This document shows, piece by piece, positions 35,378 through 43,069 of a stretch of DNA of 64,000 nucleotides. Under the pieces are notes generated by a model. That model saw only the letters and a program-made list of their open reading frames with translations, did no database searches and had not been told where the DNA came from. The position numbers were made by a program, and so were the translations under genes. This DNA comes from an uncultured bacterium. GTDB lineage: Bacteria > Bacillota > Clostridia > Christensenellales > HGM11417. The stretch spans positions 110,710-174,709 of the forward strand of contig CAJMQN010000005.1 of assembly GCA_905215695.1 (NCBI GenBank), given 5' to 3'. Each line of letters begins with the position of its first letter. Positions within the stretch are counted from its first letter, which is position 1.

Positions 35378-35420
35378 GAAACACCGGCAGGGGAATTGTC
35401 ATCCTGCCGGTGTTTTTTTG
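35378..35420. terminator. Terminator between lysC and the HD nucleotidase gene
   Basis: Hairpin AACACCGGCAGG/CCTGCCGGTGTT at 35380-35413, followed by seven T and preceded by A-rich sequence, so it can act for both converging genes. Confidence 0.9.
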
Positions 35421-35438
35421 TTTCGGAGACGAAGGGGG

Positions 35439-36014
35439 CTATTCCATTTCGTCGAGCGTTAGTTCGTAGGATTTTGAGAAGTTCTCGAAAAAGTAATCTA
35501 CCGCGTTGTCCTTCGCCGCTTTCAGTTCTTTGCCGATGGACTCTTTCGCCTTTTTAAATTCCCGATTGCCCACCTTGAGCTCTTCGACGCACTTTAAATA
35601 GGCGTCCAATTTGTCCGCAAGTTTGACGACGCGGTATTCCGCGCTCTCCGCGTCCGGGCGCAACAGGGGCGCGTAGCGCGCCCGAAGGGAATCTGGGAGC
35701 ATGGTCAGAAGTTTTTCGTTTGCGACGTTCTCAAGGGATTTGTAGGACGCGTTGATGTCCGCATTGAAATACTTGATGGGGGTGGGGAGGTCGCCCGTCA
35801 GAACTTCGCTCGTCTCGTGGTAGAGGGCGTACAGGACGACCTTTTCCGTGTCGAGCGTTTCGCCGAAATATTCCTCTTTGATGAGGGCGAGCGCGTGCGC
35901 GAGAAGGGTCACCGATAGGGAGTGCTCCTGAATATTCTCCTTCTGCACCGAATGCATGAGTCCCCACCGCTCGATGTGTTTCATGCGGGACAGGTAGGCG
36001 TAAAAGTGATACAT
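35439..36014 (-). CDS. HD-domain 5'-deoxynucleotidase, YfbR-like
   Basis: 191 residues. The N-terminus MYHFYAYLSRMKHIERWGLM in pieces with QEHSLSVTLLAHAL near 40 and LYHETSEVLTGDLPTPIKY near 75 gives the HD metal ligands (His-Asp after His-Glu) of the YfbR family, which removes phosphate from deoxynucleoside monophosphates. The start at 36014 has CGGAGAACG upstream; in-frame sequence before it is not needed. Transcribed leftward from a promoter whose -35 overlaps that of the thiamine transporter gene. Confidence 0.88.
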   Translation of the reverse strand: MYHFYAYLSRMKHIERWGLMHSVQKENIQEHSLSVTLLAHALALIKEEYFGETLDTEKVVLYALYHETSEVLTGDLPTPIKYFNADINASYKSLENVANEKLLTMLPDSLRARYAPLLRPDAESAEYRVVKLADKLDAYLKCVEELKVGNREFKKAKESIGKELKAAKDNAVDYFFENFSKSYELTLDEME

Positions 36015-36041
36015 TTCGTTCTCCGTCTGCTTTTTTTCTCT

Positions 36042-36070
36042 ATGATACCATAAAAAAACAGTTGACACAA
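36042..36070 (-). promoter_or_regulatory. Promoter of the HD nucleotidase gene
   Basis: Minus strand TTGTGT (36070-36065), 17-bp spacer, TATCAT (36047-36042). Its -35 shares bases 36065-36067 with the -35 of the rightward thiT promoter. Confidence 0.65.
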
Positions 36071-36090
36071 GAATATTTTCCCTCTATAAT
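36062..36090 (+). promoter_or_regulatory. Consensus promoter of the TPP riboswitch-thiT unit
   Basis: Perfect TTGACA (36062-36067), 17-bp spacer, perfect TATAAT (36085-36090), a very strong sigma-A promoter placed just before the riboswitch. Confidence 0.9.
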
Positions 36091-36104
36091 GTGTGCATAA
36101 GTTA

Positions 36105-36186
36105 CCGCCGGGGTGTCCTTCCTTTCGGAAGGGCTGAGATTATACCCATTGAACCTAACAGAGTAATGTCTGACGGGGATATGCAA
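36105..36186 (+). promoter_or_regulatory. TPP (thiamine pyrophosphate) riboswitch
   Basis: The conserved Thi-box elements are in order: GGGGTGTCC at 36110-36118, a short P3-like hairpin (CCTTCC/GGAAGG), CTGAGA at 36134-36139, ACCC, TTGAACCT and the P4/P5 region with GAGTAATGTCTGACGGGGAT. Part of the second half departs from the most common form (AACAGAG in place of GATCTGG). It is followed by a terminator, so high TPP should stop transcription of thiT. Confidence 0.9.
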
Positions 36187-36198
36187 ATGAACGGGGAG

Positions 36199-36233
36199 AA
36201 GTCCGCCGGCGTAATGCCTGCGGGCTTTTTTTT
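36199..36233 (+). terminator. Expression-platform terminator of the TPP riboswitch
   Basis: Hairpin GTCCGCCGGC/GCCTGCGGGC (one mismatch, one G-U) followed by eight T, 42 bp before the thiT start. Confidence 0.85.
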
Positions 36234-36274
36234 CGAAAAAAGACCTCAAATCTATGCGGTAACGGAGGTATTTT

Positions 36275-37042
36275 ATGTTTCTCTCATTCCTTGCCGCCGA
36301 GGCGACGGAGGACCAGATCGATCTGGTCAAGTGGATTACGATTGGCGTTCTGCTCCTGCTCGTCATCGTGATTCTGCTCCTTTCCACCATCGGAAAAAAG
36401 CAGAAACTCGATACGAGAACGGTCGTCTATGCCGCAATCTGCGTGTCCACGTCCTTCGCGCTCTCCTATCTGAAGTTTTCGATGCCTTACGGCGGGTCGA
36501 TTACCTTCGCGAGTCTCGTACCGCTGATGATCTTTGCGTATGCCTTCGGTCCTCTGCGCGGGCTCGTCGCGGGTCTCGTTTACGGACTCTTGCAGTTCAT
36601 TCAGGATCCTTGGTTCTTAAACGGCATTCAGTTTGTCCTCGACTATCTGCTCGCCTTTGCCGCGATTGCGCTTGTGCCGATCTTTAAAAAGGTCGTCAAG
36701 AATCAGAAAGCGTCGGTGCTCCTCGGCGTCGCCGCCTTCGGAATCGCGCGGCTCGCCATGCACATCTGCTCCGGCATCGTCTTTGTGCAGGCGGGTTACA
36801 TTACCGAGGTCGAATGGATGGCGAATCTCGCCGATATCGGCGCATTCCTGTATTCGCTCGTCTATAACGGACTCTACGTGCTCCCCGATACTTTGATTTG
36901 CGCCGCCGTCTTTGTCTATCTGCTCTACAGCGGCGCGTTCTCCAAACTGCTCTCCCGACTTTCCGTTGTCGCAAAGCCCGCGCCCGTTGTCGGCGAGACG
37001 AGGGAGGAAACCGAAAATCTGCCCGAGGATCAGAAAAAATAG
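36275..37042 (+). CDS. thiT: ECF transporter S component for thiamine
   Basis: 255 residues with about seven hydrophobic segments: an additional one at 20-40, then the six of ThiT. SFALSYLKFSMPYGGSITFASLVPLMIFAYAFGP (in pieces, about 65-98) and LLQFIQDPWFLNGIQFVLDYLLAF near 110 match the thiamine-binding pattern, with the Trp-Phe loop. The upstream TPP riboswitch confirms the ligand. It needs an ECF module (EcfA, EcfA', EcfT) encoded elsewhere. Charged C-terminal tail of about 25 residues is longer than usual. Confidence 0.93.
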   Translation: MFLSFLAAEATEDQIDLVKWITIGVLLLLVIVILLLSTIGKKQKLDTRTVVYAAICVSTSFALSYLKFSMPYGGSITFASLVPLMIFAYAFGPLRGLVAGLVYGLLQFIQDPWFLNGIQFVLDYLLAFAAIALVPIFKKVVKNQKASVLLGVAAFGIARLAMHICSGIVFVQAGYITEVEWMANLADIGAFLYSLVYNGLYVLPDTLICAAVFVYLLYSGAFSKLLSRLSVVAKPAPVVGETREETENLPEDQKK

Positions 37043-37071
37043 TTTACAAATCCCTGCAAATCCTGTATAAT
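37043..37071 (+). promoter_or_regulatory. Promoter of the DEAD-box helicase gene
   Basis: TTTACA (37043-37048), 17-bp spacer, TATAAT (37066-37071), starting right at the thiT stop codon. Confidence 0.8.
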
Positions 37072-37094
37072 ATATTCATGATTTAAGAAACGGA

Positions 37095-37125
37095 AAGACG
37101 GTCGTTTTTTGACGACCGTCTTTTT
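37095..37125 (+). terminator. Leader terminator between promoter and helicase start
   Basis: An 11-bp perfect hairpin AAGACGGTCGT/ACGACCGTCTT with a T-run, about 20 nt after the expected transcription start at 37078 and 26 bp before the coding ATG. It may be an attenuator of the helicase gene or simply the thiT terminator placed downstream of the next promoter. Confidence 0.7.
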
Positions 37126-37147
37126 GTGTGAAAAAAAGGAAAAGCAA

Positions 37148-38623
37148 ATGATAGAAAGTTTTGAAGAACTGAACTGCGCGCCCGAAATCAAGCGCGCGCT
37201 CCAAGAGATGGGATTTTCGGAGCCTACGCCCATTCAGAAGGAAGTACTTCCGCTCATGCTCGAGGGGAGGGACTGCGTTGCGCAGGCGCCTACCGGCACA
37301 GGGAAAACCTGCGCGTTCGGGATTCCGCTCGTCGAGCGCGTCGATCCCGCGGACGAGTCCGTGCAGGCGCTCGTCCTGTGCCCGACCCGGGAACTTGCCG
37401 TACAGATTACCGAGGAATTGCGGGGAATCGCAAGATATTCCGAGGGAGTGAGGATTCTCACCGTTTACGGCGGACAGCCCATACAGAAACAGCTCTCCGC
37501 GCTCCGCAAGCGCCCGCAGATTCTCGTGGGAACCCCGGGGCGGGTCATCGACCACCTCGAGAGACGTTCCGTCCGGCTCGGGGAACTGCGCACGCTCGTC
37601 CTCGACGAGGCGGACGAAATGCTCAACATGGGCTTTCGGGAGGACATCGACAGGATTCTCGACGGCGCGCCCGAAGAGCGGCAGACCGTCCTGTTTTCCG
37701 CGACCATGTCCTCGGAAATCCTGCGCATTTCGCGGGAGTATCAGCGGGAGCCCGTCACGCTCCGCGTCAAGGCGCAGGAGAGCGCGCTTCCCAAGATTTC
37801 GCAGTACTGCGTCAAGGTGCGGGAGAAGGATAAGCTCCGCGTCCTCATGAAACTTATGGACGACAACGCATTTTCGCTCTCTTTGGTGTTCTGCAACACG
37901 AAAAAGCGGGCGCAGGAGCTCGCCGAGGCGCTCTGCGGGTACGGTTATCGCGCGGAGAGCCTGCACGGAGACCTCAATCAGCGGGAGCGTGACGCGGTCA
38001 TGAAAAAGTACCGCTCCGGCGGGCTCGGCATTCTCGTTGCGACGGACGTCGCGGCGCGAGGGATCGACGTGGACGGCATCGAGGCGGTGTTTAACTTTGA
38101 CGTGCCGAACGACCCTGAATACTATGTACACCGCATCGGGCGGACGGCGCGCGCGAATCGGGCGGGCGTCTCCTATACGCTCGCAACGCCGCGTCAGCTC
38201 GGGGACACCGAGGCGTTCGAGAGATACACGGGAGTGAAGATGGAACGGGTTGCCGTCTCCGCGGGGAGTCGGGAGGCGGACAACGAAGTTTACAGGACTT
38301 TTCTGTATCGGAAACTGGACGAACTCAACCGCACGGGCGCACGGCAGTATGATTTTATTGACCTTGCGGCGGCGTTTCTCGCCAAGCTCTGCGAGGGGGA
38401 AGACGCGCCTTCGGAGCTGACCGAGGATACCTCGGCGGCGGGAAAAGATTCGGGAGAGCGGAGACCGCGGAGCGTTGCAAGACGCCCCGAAGGCAAACGG
38501 GGATACGAAAAGAGGGCGGAGGACGGCGCGAGAGCCAAAAAGCGCAAGAGTCCGAGTCAGGTGCGGCGTTCGCAGAGCAAGGACAAGTATGCGGATCGGA
38601 AGAGAGAGGAGAGGTCCGAATAA
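37148..38623 (+). CDS. DEAD-box ATP-dependent RNA helicase, CshA/DeaD-like
   Basis: 491 residues. Helicase motifs in order: Q motif region with FSEPTPIQKEVLP (about 24-36), motif I APTGTGKTCAFG near 50, PTRELAVQI near 81, DEADEML near 158, SAT near 187, LVFCNTKKRAQELAE near 245, VATDVAARGIDVDGI near 300 and HRIGRTARANRAG near 330. A basic, low-complexity C-terminal tail (Arg, Lys and Ser, about 430-491) would bind RNA. Start at 37148 follows AAAAGGAAAAG. Likely roles are ribosome assembly, RNA decay and cold adaptation; promoter plus leader terminator suggest autoregulation. Confidence 0.92.
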   Translation: MIESFEELNCAPEIKRALQEMGFSEPTPIQKEVLPLMLEGRDCVAQAPTGTGKTCAFGIPLVERVDPADESVQALVLCPTRELAVQITEELRGIARYSEGVRILTVYGGQPIQKQLSALRKRPQILVGTPGRVIDHLERRSVRLGELRTLVLDEADEMLNMGFREDIDRILDGAPEERQTVLFSATMSSEILRISREYQREPVTLRVKAQESALPKISQYCVKVREKDKLRVLMKLMDDNAFSLSLVFCNTKKRAQELAEALCGYGYRAESLHGDLNQRERDAVMKKYRSGGLGILVATDVAARGIDVDGIEAVFNFDVPNDPEYYVHRIGRTARANRAGVSYTLATPRQLGDTEAFERYTGVKMERVAVSAGSREADNEVYRTFLYRKLDELNRTGARQYDFIDLAAAFLAKLCEGEDAPSELTEDTSAAGKDSGERRPRSVARRPEGKRGYEKRAEDGARAKKRKSPSQVRRSQSKDKYADRKREERSE

Positions 38624-38651
38624 AAATTTTTCCGAATATTTCTTCAAACGC

Positions 38652-38680
38652 TTTTCAAATCGCGGCGGATGTGGTATATT
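38652..38680 (+). promoter_or_regulatory. Promoter of the FMN riboswitch-ribU unit
   Basis: TTTTCA (38652-38657), 17-bp spacer, TATATT (38675-38680), about 20 bp before the riboswitch. Confidence 0.6.
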
Positions 38681-38698
38681 AAAAGCAATGTAATATAA

Positions 38699-38812
38699 GA
38701 CTTCGGGGCAGGGTGAAATTCCCTACCGGTGGTGACAGCCCACGACCCGGACCTTTGTCCGGCTGACTCGGTGAAATTCCGGGGTCGACGGTACAGTCCG
38801 GATGAAAGAAGT
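38699..38812 (+). promoter_or_regulatory. FMN riboswitch
   Basis: RFN element with all conserved parts: P1 ACTTC/GAAGT ends, CGGGGCAGGGTGAAATTCCC in pieces, ACCGGTGGT, AGCCC.CGA, and the 3' block GGTGAAATTCCGGGGTCGACGGTACAGTCC in pieces ending GGATGAAAGAAG. Senses flavin mononucleotide. Confidence 0.96.
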
Positions 38813-38842
38813 TTTTTCAAACCTTTTTGGCGAGAAGTTTTG

Positions 38843-38874
38843 CCCCTTTCGGTATGAAAGGGGTTTTCTTTTTT
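38843..38874 (+). terminator. Expression-platform terminator of the FMN riboswitch
   Basis: Hairpin CCCCTTTC/GAAAGGGG followed by TTTTCTTTTTT, 23 bp before the ribU start; FMN binding should favour it. Confidence 0.85.
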
Positions 38875-38896
38875 CCTCGGAGCAAAGGAGTTTTTC

Positions 38897-39475
38897 ATGA
38901 ACGCGAAAAAAATCGCAAAACTTGCACTTCTGACGGCGCTGTCCGTCGTGTTTGTGCTCCTTGTGCACTTTCCCATTCTGCCGATGGTGTCCTTCCTCGA
39001 ATACGATCCCGCGGATATTCCCATTCTCATCGGCACCTTTCTCTACGGACCATGGACGGGGGTCTTTCTCACGCTCGTCGTGTCTATTTTGCAGGGACTT
39101 ACCGTTTCCGCGCAGAATGGTTGGATCGGCATTGTCATGCACTTTGTCGCGACCTCCGCGCTCGTGCTTGTTTCGGGATATCTATATCAGTTCTTCCGCT
39201 CCAAAAAGGGGGCGGTCGCAGGTCTCGTTCTTGGGAGCGTCGCAATGGCGGCTACCATGATTCCCCTCAATTATATCTTTATCCCGTTGCTCTTTCAGGG
39301 GACGACGGCGGCGGACGTGACCGCTCTTCTGCCCTTTATCATACTCTTCAATTTCATCAAGGCGGGCATCAATTCTCTCGTGACCTTCCTCGTCTATAAG
39401 AGCGTCGGAAAGCTTTTCCGTGAGAATGTGGAGGAAGGAAAGCCCCGCGCTTCCGAGCGGAATCGACCTGCTTGA
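38897..39475 (+). CDS. ribU: ECF transporter S component for riboflavin
   Basis: 192 residues, six hydrophobic segments. The KKIAKLALLTALSVVFVLL start carries the Ala-rich helix that meets EcfT, and FLEYDPADIPILIGTFLYGPW near residue 35 and NGWIGIVMHF near 75 are RibU signatures. The FMN riboswitch directly upstream confirms riboflavin or FMN as ligand. Like ThiT it needs the shared ECF energising module from elsewhere in the genome. AAAGGAG precedes the ATG. Confidence 0.95.
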   Translation: MNAKKIAKLALLTALSVVFVLLVHFPILPMVSFLEYDPADIPILIGTFLYGPWTGVFLTLVVSILQGLTVSAQNGWIGIVMHFVATSALVLVSGYLYQFFRSKKGAVAGLVLGSVAMAATMIPLNYIFIPLLFQGTTAADVTALLPFIILFNFIKAGINSLVTFLVYKSVGKLFRENVEEGKPRASERNRPA

Positions 39476-39479
39476 GTTT

Positions 39480-39539
39480 CGCACCTTTCCCTTTTTTGTG
39501 CGTTTTAATCCAAATTTTCCCAAATTATTTTTGGATTTT
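39480..39539 (+). terminator. Two weak tandem terminators after ribU
   Basis: First CGCAC/GTGCG with TTTT (39480-39506), then AATCCAAA/TTTGGATT followed by TTGTTT (39507-39543). Each is modest alone. Confidence 0.5.
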
Positions 39540-39553
39540 GTTTCCAAAAGGTC

Positions 39554-39582
39554 TTGTAAAATCAATGGAAATATGATATGAT
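39554..39582 (+). promoter_or_regulatory. Promoter of the HU gene
   Basis: TTGTAA (39554-39559), 17-bp spacer ending in TGA, TATGAT (39577-39582). Confidence 0.75.
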
Positions 39583-39620
39583 ACTCCCTGATAAACCTTT
39601 ATCATTCACAGGAGGATAAC

Positions 39621-39896
39621 ATGAACAAAAACGAATTTATCGCAAAACTTGCCGAAGGTACGGGACTGAAGAAGAGCGAAGCCGAGAGATTCCTCGACGT
39701 CTTCATCATCAACGTCAAGGAAATCATCGCCAATGACGACAAGTTGCAGCTCATCGGTTTCGGAACTTTCGAAGCCAAGCAGAGGGACGCGAAAGAGGGC
39801 ATCAACCCCGCGACCAAGGAGAAGATCTCTATTCCCGCCTGCAAAGTGCCTGCCTTCAAGGCGAGCAAGGCTTTTAAGGAAGAACTGAATAAGTAA
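39621..39896 (+). CDS. hup: HU-family DNA-binding protein
   Basis: 91 residues, standard length. MNKNEFIAKLAEGTGLKKSEAE in pieces, the LIGFGTFEAKQR beta-saddle start near 47 and the INPATKEKISIPACKVPAFKASK arm (in pieces, about 62-84) are textbook HU; the arm-tip Pro is in NPAT. Bends and compacts DNA as a homodimer. AGGAGG ribosome site, own promoter and own terminator, so it is probably strongly expressed. It marks the left edge of the phage module. Confidence 0.96.
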   Translation: MNKNEFIAKLAEGTGLKKSEAERFLDVFIINVKEIIANDDKLQLIGFGTFEAKQRDAKEGINPATKEKISIPACKVPAFKASKAFKEELNK

Positions 39897-39909
39897 GTTT
39901 GAAAGAGAA

Positions 39910-39945
39910 AAGAACCGTTCGGACAAGCCGGACGGTTCTTTTTTT
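39910..39945 (+). terminator. Terminator of the HU gene
   Basis: Hairpin AAGAACCGT/ACGGTTCTT extended by CGG/CCG around a short loop, followed by seven T. Confidence 0.9.
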
Positions 39946-40048
39946 ATTTTTTTCAGAGGCTTTCTCCACTTTTCGCAAGAGCGGCGCGGAGGGTTGACTT
40001 TCGGGGAAAGGAGCGGTTACAATGTCCCCGAAACGCGAGGAGGAAAGC

Positions 40049-40552
40049 ATGGGCGGGGAAGCGGAGAAGAAGGAATTTGAAAAGCTCCTGCGAAGGGCGC
40101 AGGGGGACGATTTCGGCTGGGCGAGGGTTTTGCTCGCCGCGGCGAGGCGGGCGGGACAGGTGCGCGACGCCGTAAGCGAGGCGGTGGGGCGGTTCTCGAG
40201 ACCGGGCGCAAGACCCGGATTCGAGGACGCAGAGAGACAGCTCGGGGCGCTCGGGGCGCTCCTCGAAAAGAGGCGGAGGGCGGAGCTTGTCCTCTCCCGC
40301 GCGGGCGGTGCGCTCAAAGCGCTCTCCCCCGAGGCACGCAAACTTTTAAAGCTCCGCTATTTGGGACGAGTGCCGACCGCGCGGATTTCCGCGGGACTCA
40401 AGCTCTCCCGGCGGACGGTCTATCGCAGGCTGGATGCCGCGCTTGCCGCTTTCTGCGCAAAACTCCGCGCGCTCGAGGAGAAGGACGAACGCGCGGAGTT
40501 TTTGCGGGACGGTTGGTTTCGGTGCATCGCGGAAGAGGTGCTGGGGTTTTAA
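40049..40552 (+). CDS. Sigma-70 region 4-like HTH protein, possible phage late-gene regulator
   Basis: 167 residues. The N-terminal half is helical and charged; the C-terminal part holds a region 4-like helix-turn-helix at about residues 95-140 (SPEARKLLKLRYLGRVPTARISAGLKLSRRTVYRRLD in pieces). Proteins of this shape (ArpU, RinA or LtrC type) often sit just before terminase genes in Bacillota phages and switch on late genes. GAGGAGG before the ATG at 40049 is preferred to an earlier ATG 27 bp upstream. The function is inferred from fold and position. It overlaps the convergent secreted-protein gene by 4 bp. Confidence 0.65.
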   Translation: MGGEAEKKEFEKLLRRAQGDDFGWARVLLAAARRAGQVRDAVSEAVGRFSRPGARPGFEDAERQLGALGALLEKRRRAELVLSRAGGALKALSPEARKLLKLRYLGRVPTARISAGLKLSRRTVYRRLDAALAAFCAKLRALEEKDERAEFLRDGWFRCIAEEVLGF

Positions 40553-41256
40553 AAGCGTTTCTTTTTGGGGCGGAGCATGATGTAGATGATGACGAGGGAG
40601 GGAATCACGATGGCGAGAATCAGGAGAATCTGGAGCTTGTCATCCTTGGGCTGGGGTTCGTCGTCCTTCGGGTCGTCACCCGGCGGATTCTCCTCGTCCG
40701 GGTCCTTCGGAAGGGGCACCGGGTGCTCGGCGATTTCGGTGAGCTGGAGTTTGGAGCAGGGGAGATAGCCGAAGAGTGTGCCGCACTTGGCATAGACATA
40801 GACCTCTTCGCCTTGAGTCAGGAAGCCGTAGCATTTCGCGGTCTGACCCTTGACGAGTACGCCGATGACCTCGGAACCGCAGTTTTCGTACAGAAAGGTA
40901 TTGTTGAAGAGCGCGGTCGCGGTAAAGTCGGGGTACAGAATGGCGGGCTGGGGGTCGGTATAGACAACCGCCTGCTCCTTTTTCAGATAACCGACGACGG
41001 GAAGATAGCCGTTTTCCGCGTGCTGATAGGTCACCTGCCAATAGTTTTCGTCGTACTCGGACGCCACGGCGAAATAGCCCTTTGTCATCGCAAAGAGCTC
41101 ATCGGAGGGGAGACCTGTCGGATTTTTGTAGAGCATGACATTGTCCTCGAGGACGCGCAGAGTCACCGTCGAGAGCGAATAGCCCATGGCGCAGGGCGTG
41201 GACGCCGCCGACAGGAGGGCGAGCGCACAGACAAGGCATGCGAGCCTTTTTCTCAT
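40549..41256 (-). CDS. Secreted SH3-like protein with C-terminal membrane anchor
   Basis: 235 residues on the opposite strand to the phage genes. Signal peptide at 1-27 (MRKRLACLVCALALLSAAS in part), three SH3-like beta segments between about 30 and 175 (LRVLEDNVMLYKNPT, GYLPVVGYLKKEQAVVY in pieces, CYGFLTQGEEVYVYAKCG), an acidic Pro-Asp-Asp-Glu linker at about 178-205, and a membrane segment at about 208-228 with a KKKRF tail. It sits between the regulator and the terminase gene, in the manner of an accessory morphon. No ribosome site precedes its ATG; a TACAAT lies 8 bases upstream. Wall binding is likely; role unknown. Confidence 0.75.
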   Translation of the reverse strand: MRKRLACLVCALALLSAASTPCAMGYSLSTVTLRVLEDNVMLYKNPTGLPSDELFAMTKGYFAVASEYDENYWQVTYQHAENGYLPVVGYLKKEQAVVYTDPQPAILYPDFTATALFNNTFLYENCGSEVIGVLVKGQTAKCYGFLTQGEEVYVYAKCGTLFGYLPCSKLQLTEIAEHPVPLPKDPDEENPPGDDPKDDEPQPKDDKLQILLILAIVIPSLVIIYIMLRPKKKRF

Positions 41257-41317
41257 AGGTCTATATTGTAACGGACACGGGGGTGAAAAATATGGCAGAT
41301 TTTGAAGGAATTGCGCT

Positions 41318-42769
41318 TTGATTGTCGGGGAAGCCGGGGCGCGGAATCGGGAAGTTCGGGAGACCGTCCTTGCCATTCTCGAGGTGGAGCGGGAGATGGC
41401 ACGGCGGGCGGAGACGCCTTTGAAACAGTATAACGCCGGGAAAATTCACAAAAAACAGATGAAATTTCATCGGTGCAGAAAGCGCAACCGCTGGGTGTTC
41501 GGGGGAAACCGCACCGGAAAGACGGAGTGCGGCGCGGTGGAGTGCGTCTGGCTCGCAAGGGGAATCCACCCCTATCGGGAAAACCGTCCGCGGGAGGGCT
41601 GGGTGGTCTCTCCCACCTTTCAGGTGCAGAGGGAGGTCGCGCAGCGCAAGATACTCAAGTACCTCGAGCCGGGCTGGATTGCCGAAATCGTCATGCGGGA
41701 GGGGAAACGGGGAAGTCCCGAGGGGATTCTCGACGCGATTCTCGTCCGAAACGTCTTTGGGTCGCTTTCGCGCATCGGGTTTAAGAGCTGCGACCAAGGG
41801 CGGGAAAAGTTTCAGGGGTCTTCTCTCGATTATGTCTGGTTCGACGAAGAGCCGGACAGGGACGTCTATGAGGAGTGCCGCATGCGCGTTCTCGACCGAA
41901 AGGGGGAGCTCTTCGGCACGATGACCCCGTTGAAGGGGCTGACTTTTGTCTATGACCAAATTTTCCTCAACGCGGGGCAGGATCCCGAGGTGTGGTGCGA
42001 GTTCATGGAGTGGAAGGACAATCCCTTTCTGGACAGGCGGGAGGTCAAGCGGCTCGCGGCGTCCATGTCCGAGGAAGAACGGGAGTCGAGGTGTTTCGGG
42101 AGATTCTGGCAGGGCGCGGGGCTCGTCTATCGGGAATTCGACCCCGCCGTACACGTCGTAGAGCCCTTCTCCGTGCCCCCGGAGTGGCAGGATACGCTCT
42201 CCATTGACCCCGGACTCAACAATCCACTCTCCTGTCACTTCTACGCGACGGATTACGACGGGAACGTCTATGTCGTCGCGGAGCACTACGAGGCGGGCAG
42301 AGAGGTTGCGCACCACGCGCGGGAAATTAAGCGCATCGCCGCAACCCTCGGGTGGCACACCGATTCCCGCGGGCGGCTCTGCGCGCTCATCGACAGCGCC
42401 GCGAGTCAACGCACGCTCGCCTGCTCGAAGAGCGTCGTGGAGCTATTCTACGAACAGGGGATACTGGTAAATCCGAACGTTGACAAGGACGTCTTTGCGG
42501 GGATTTCCCGGGTCAAGCAATTCCTTCGGGACGGCGAGGGAAAGCCGAGGCTCTTCATCTTTAAAAACTGCGTCAACCTGATTCGGGAATTGAAAGGATA
42601 CTGGTGGGGAAAGGACGATTTGCCGAGAAAGACGGAGGACCACGCTCTCGATGAACTTCGGTACTACATCATGTCCAAACCGCGGACGCCGCGCCGGGAG
42701 GAACGGGTTTCGGAACTCGAGGAGCATCGGCGGAAGCTAGAGCGGCGGGCGAGGAAGGGGAGAAGATAG
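41318..42769 (+). CDS. Phage terminase large subunit
   Basis: 483 residues from a TTG start. Motor domain: Walker A FGGNRTGKTE at about 61-70 and Walker B YVWFDEEP at about 172-179. RNase H-like nuclease domain with its three acidic residues: Asp in LSIDPGLNN near 294, Asp in ALIDSAASQ near 353 and Asp in DHALDEL near 443. Cuts concatemeric DNA and pumps it into the procapsid. Start is uncertain: a nine-codon frame with a good ribosome site (ATG 41292) ends with TGA overlapping this TTG; an in-frame ATG at 41396 also precedes the motor. No separate small terminase is evident. Confidence 0.9.
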   Translation: MIVGEAGARNREVRETVLAILEVEREMARRAETPLKQYNAGKIHKKQMKFHRCRKRNRWVFGGNRTGKTECGAVECVWLARGIHPYRENRPREGWVVSPTFQVQREVAQRKILKYLEPGWIAEIVMREGKRGSPEGILDAILVRNVFGSLSRIGFKSCDQGREKFQGSSLDYVWFDEEPDRDVYEECRMRVLDRKGELFGTMTPLKGLTFVYDQIFLNAGQDPEVWCEFMEWKDNPFLDRREVKRLAASMSEEERESRCFGRFWQGAGLVYREFDPAVHVVEPFSVPPEWQDTLSIDPGLNNPLSCHFYATDYDGNVYVVAEHYEAGREVAHHAREIKRIAATLGWHTDSRGRLCALIDSAASQRTLACSKSVVELFYEQGILVNPNVDKDVFAGISRVKQFLRDGEGKPRLFIFKNCVNLIRELKGYWWGKDDLPRKTEDHALDELRYYIMSKPRTPRREERVSELEEHRRKLERRARKGRR

Positions 42770-42781
42770 GCGGGAGGGGGT

Positions 42782-43069
42782 ATGGAGAACAGGGAGGCGC
42801 GCAAAATCGAGCGCGCACTGAAGAGAAAGGCGTTCGGCTATACCGTGCAGGAGAGGGTTTCCGACTACGAGATCGAGGACAGGCGGGTGGTCGAGGTCAA
42901 ACGGCGGGTGCACGCAAAGCACGTGCCCGGAGACCTTGCCGCGCTCAAACTGCTCCTCGAGCGGGAGCGGAAAAGGGAACTTTCGGAGCTGTCCGAGGAG
43001 GAGCTTGGGGCGGAACTCAACCGCTTGCTCGCGCGCCTCGGGGAAATGGATAGGAAGGAGAGGAAATGA
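42782..43069 (+). CDS. Small highly charged phage-module protein
   Basis: 95 residues, 45 percent or so Arg, Lys and Glu, with little but helix predicted by eye: ERALKRKAFGYTVQERVSDYEIEDRR near the N-terminus in pieces and a coiled Leu-Glu-rich tail. GGGAGGGGG lies before the ATG. Located between terminase and portal genes and overlapping the next gene by 4 bp. No family recognised; could be a packaging accessory or a small DNA-binding protein. Confidence 0.65.
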   Translation: MENREARKIERALKRKAFGYTVQERVSDYEIEDRRVVEVKRRVHAKHVPGDLAALKLLLERERKRELSELSEEELGAELNRLLARLGEMDRKERK

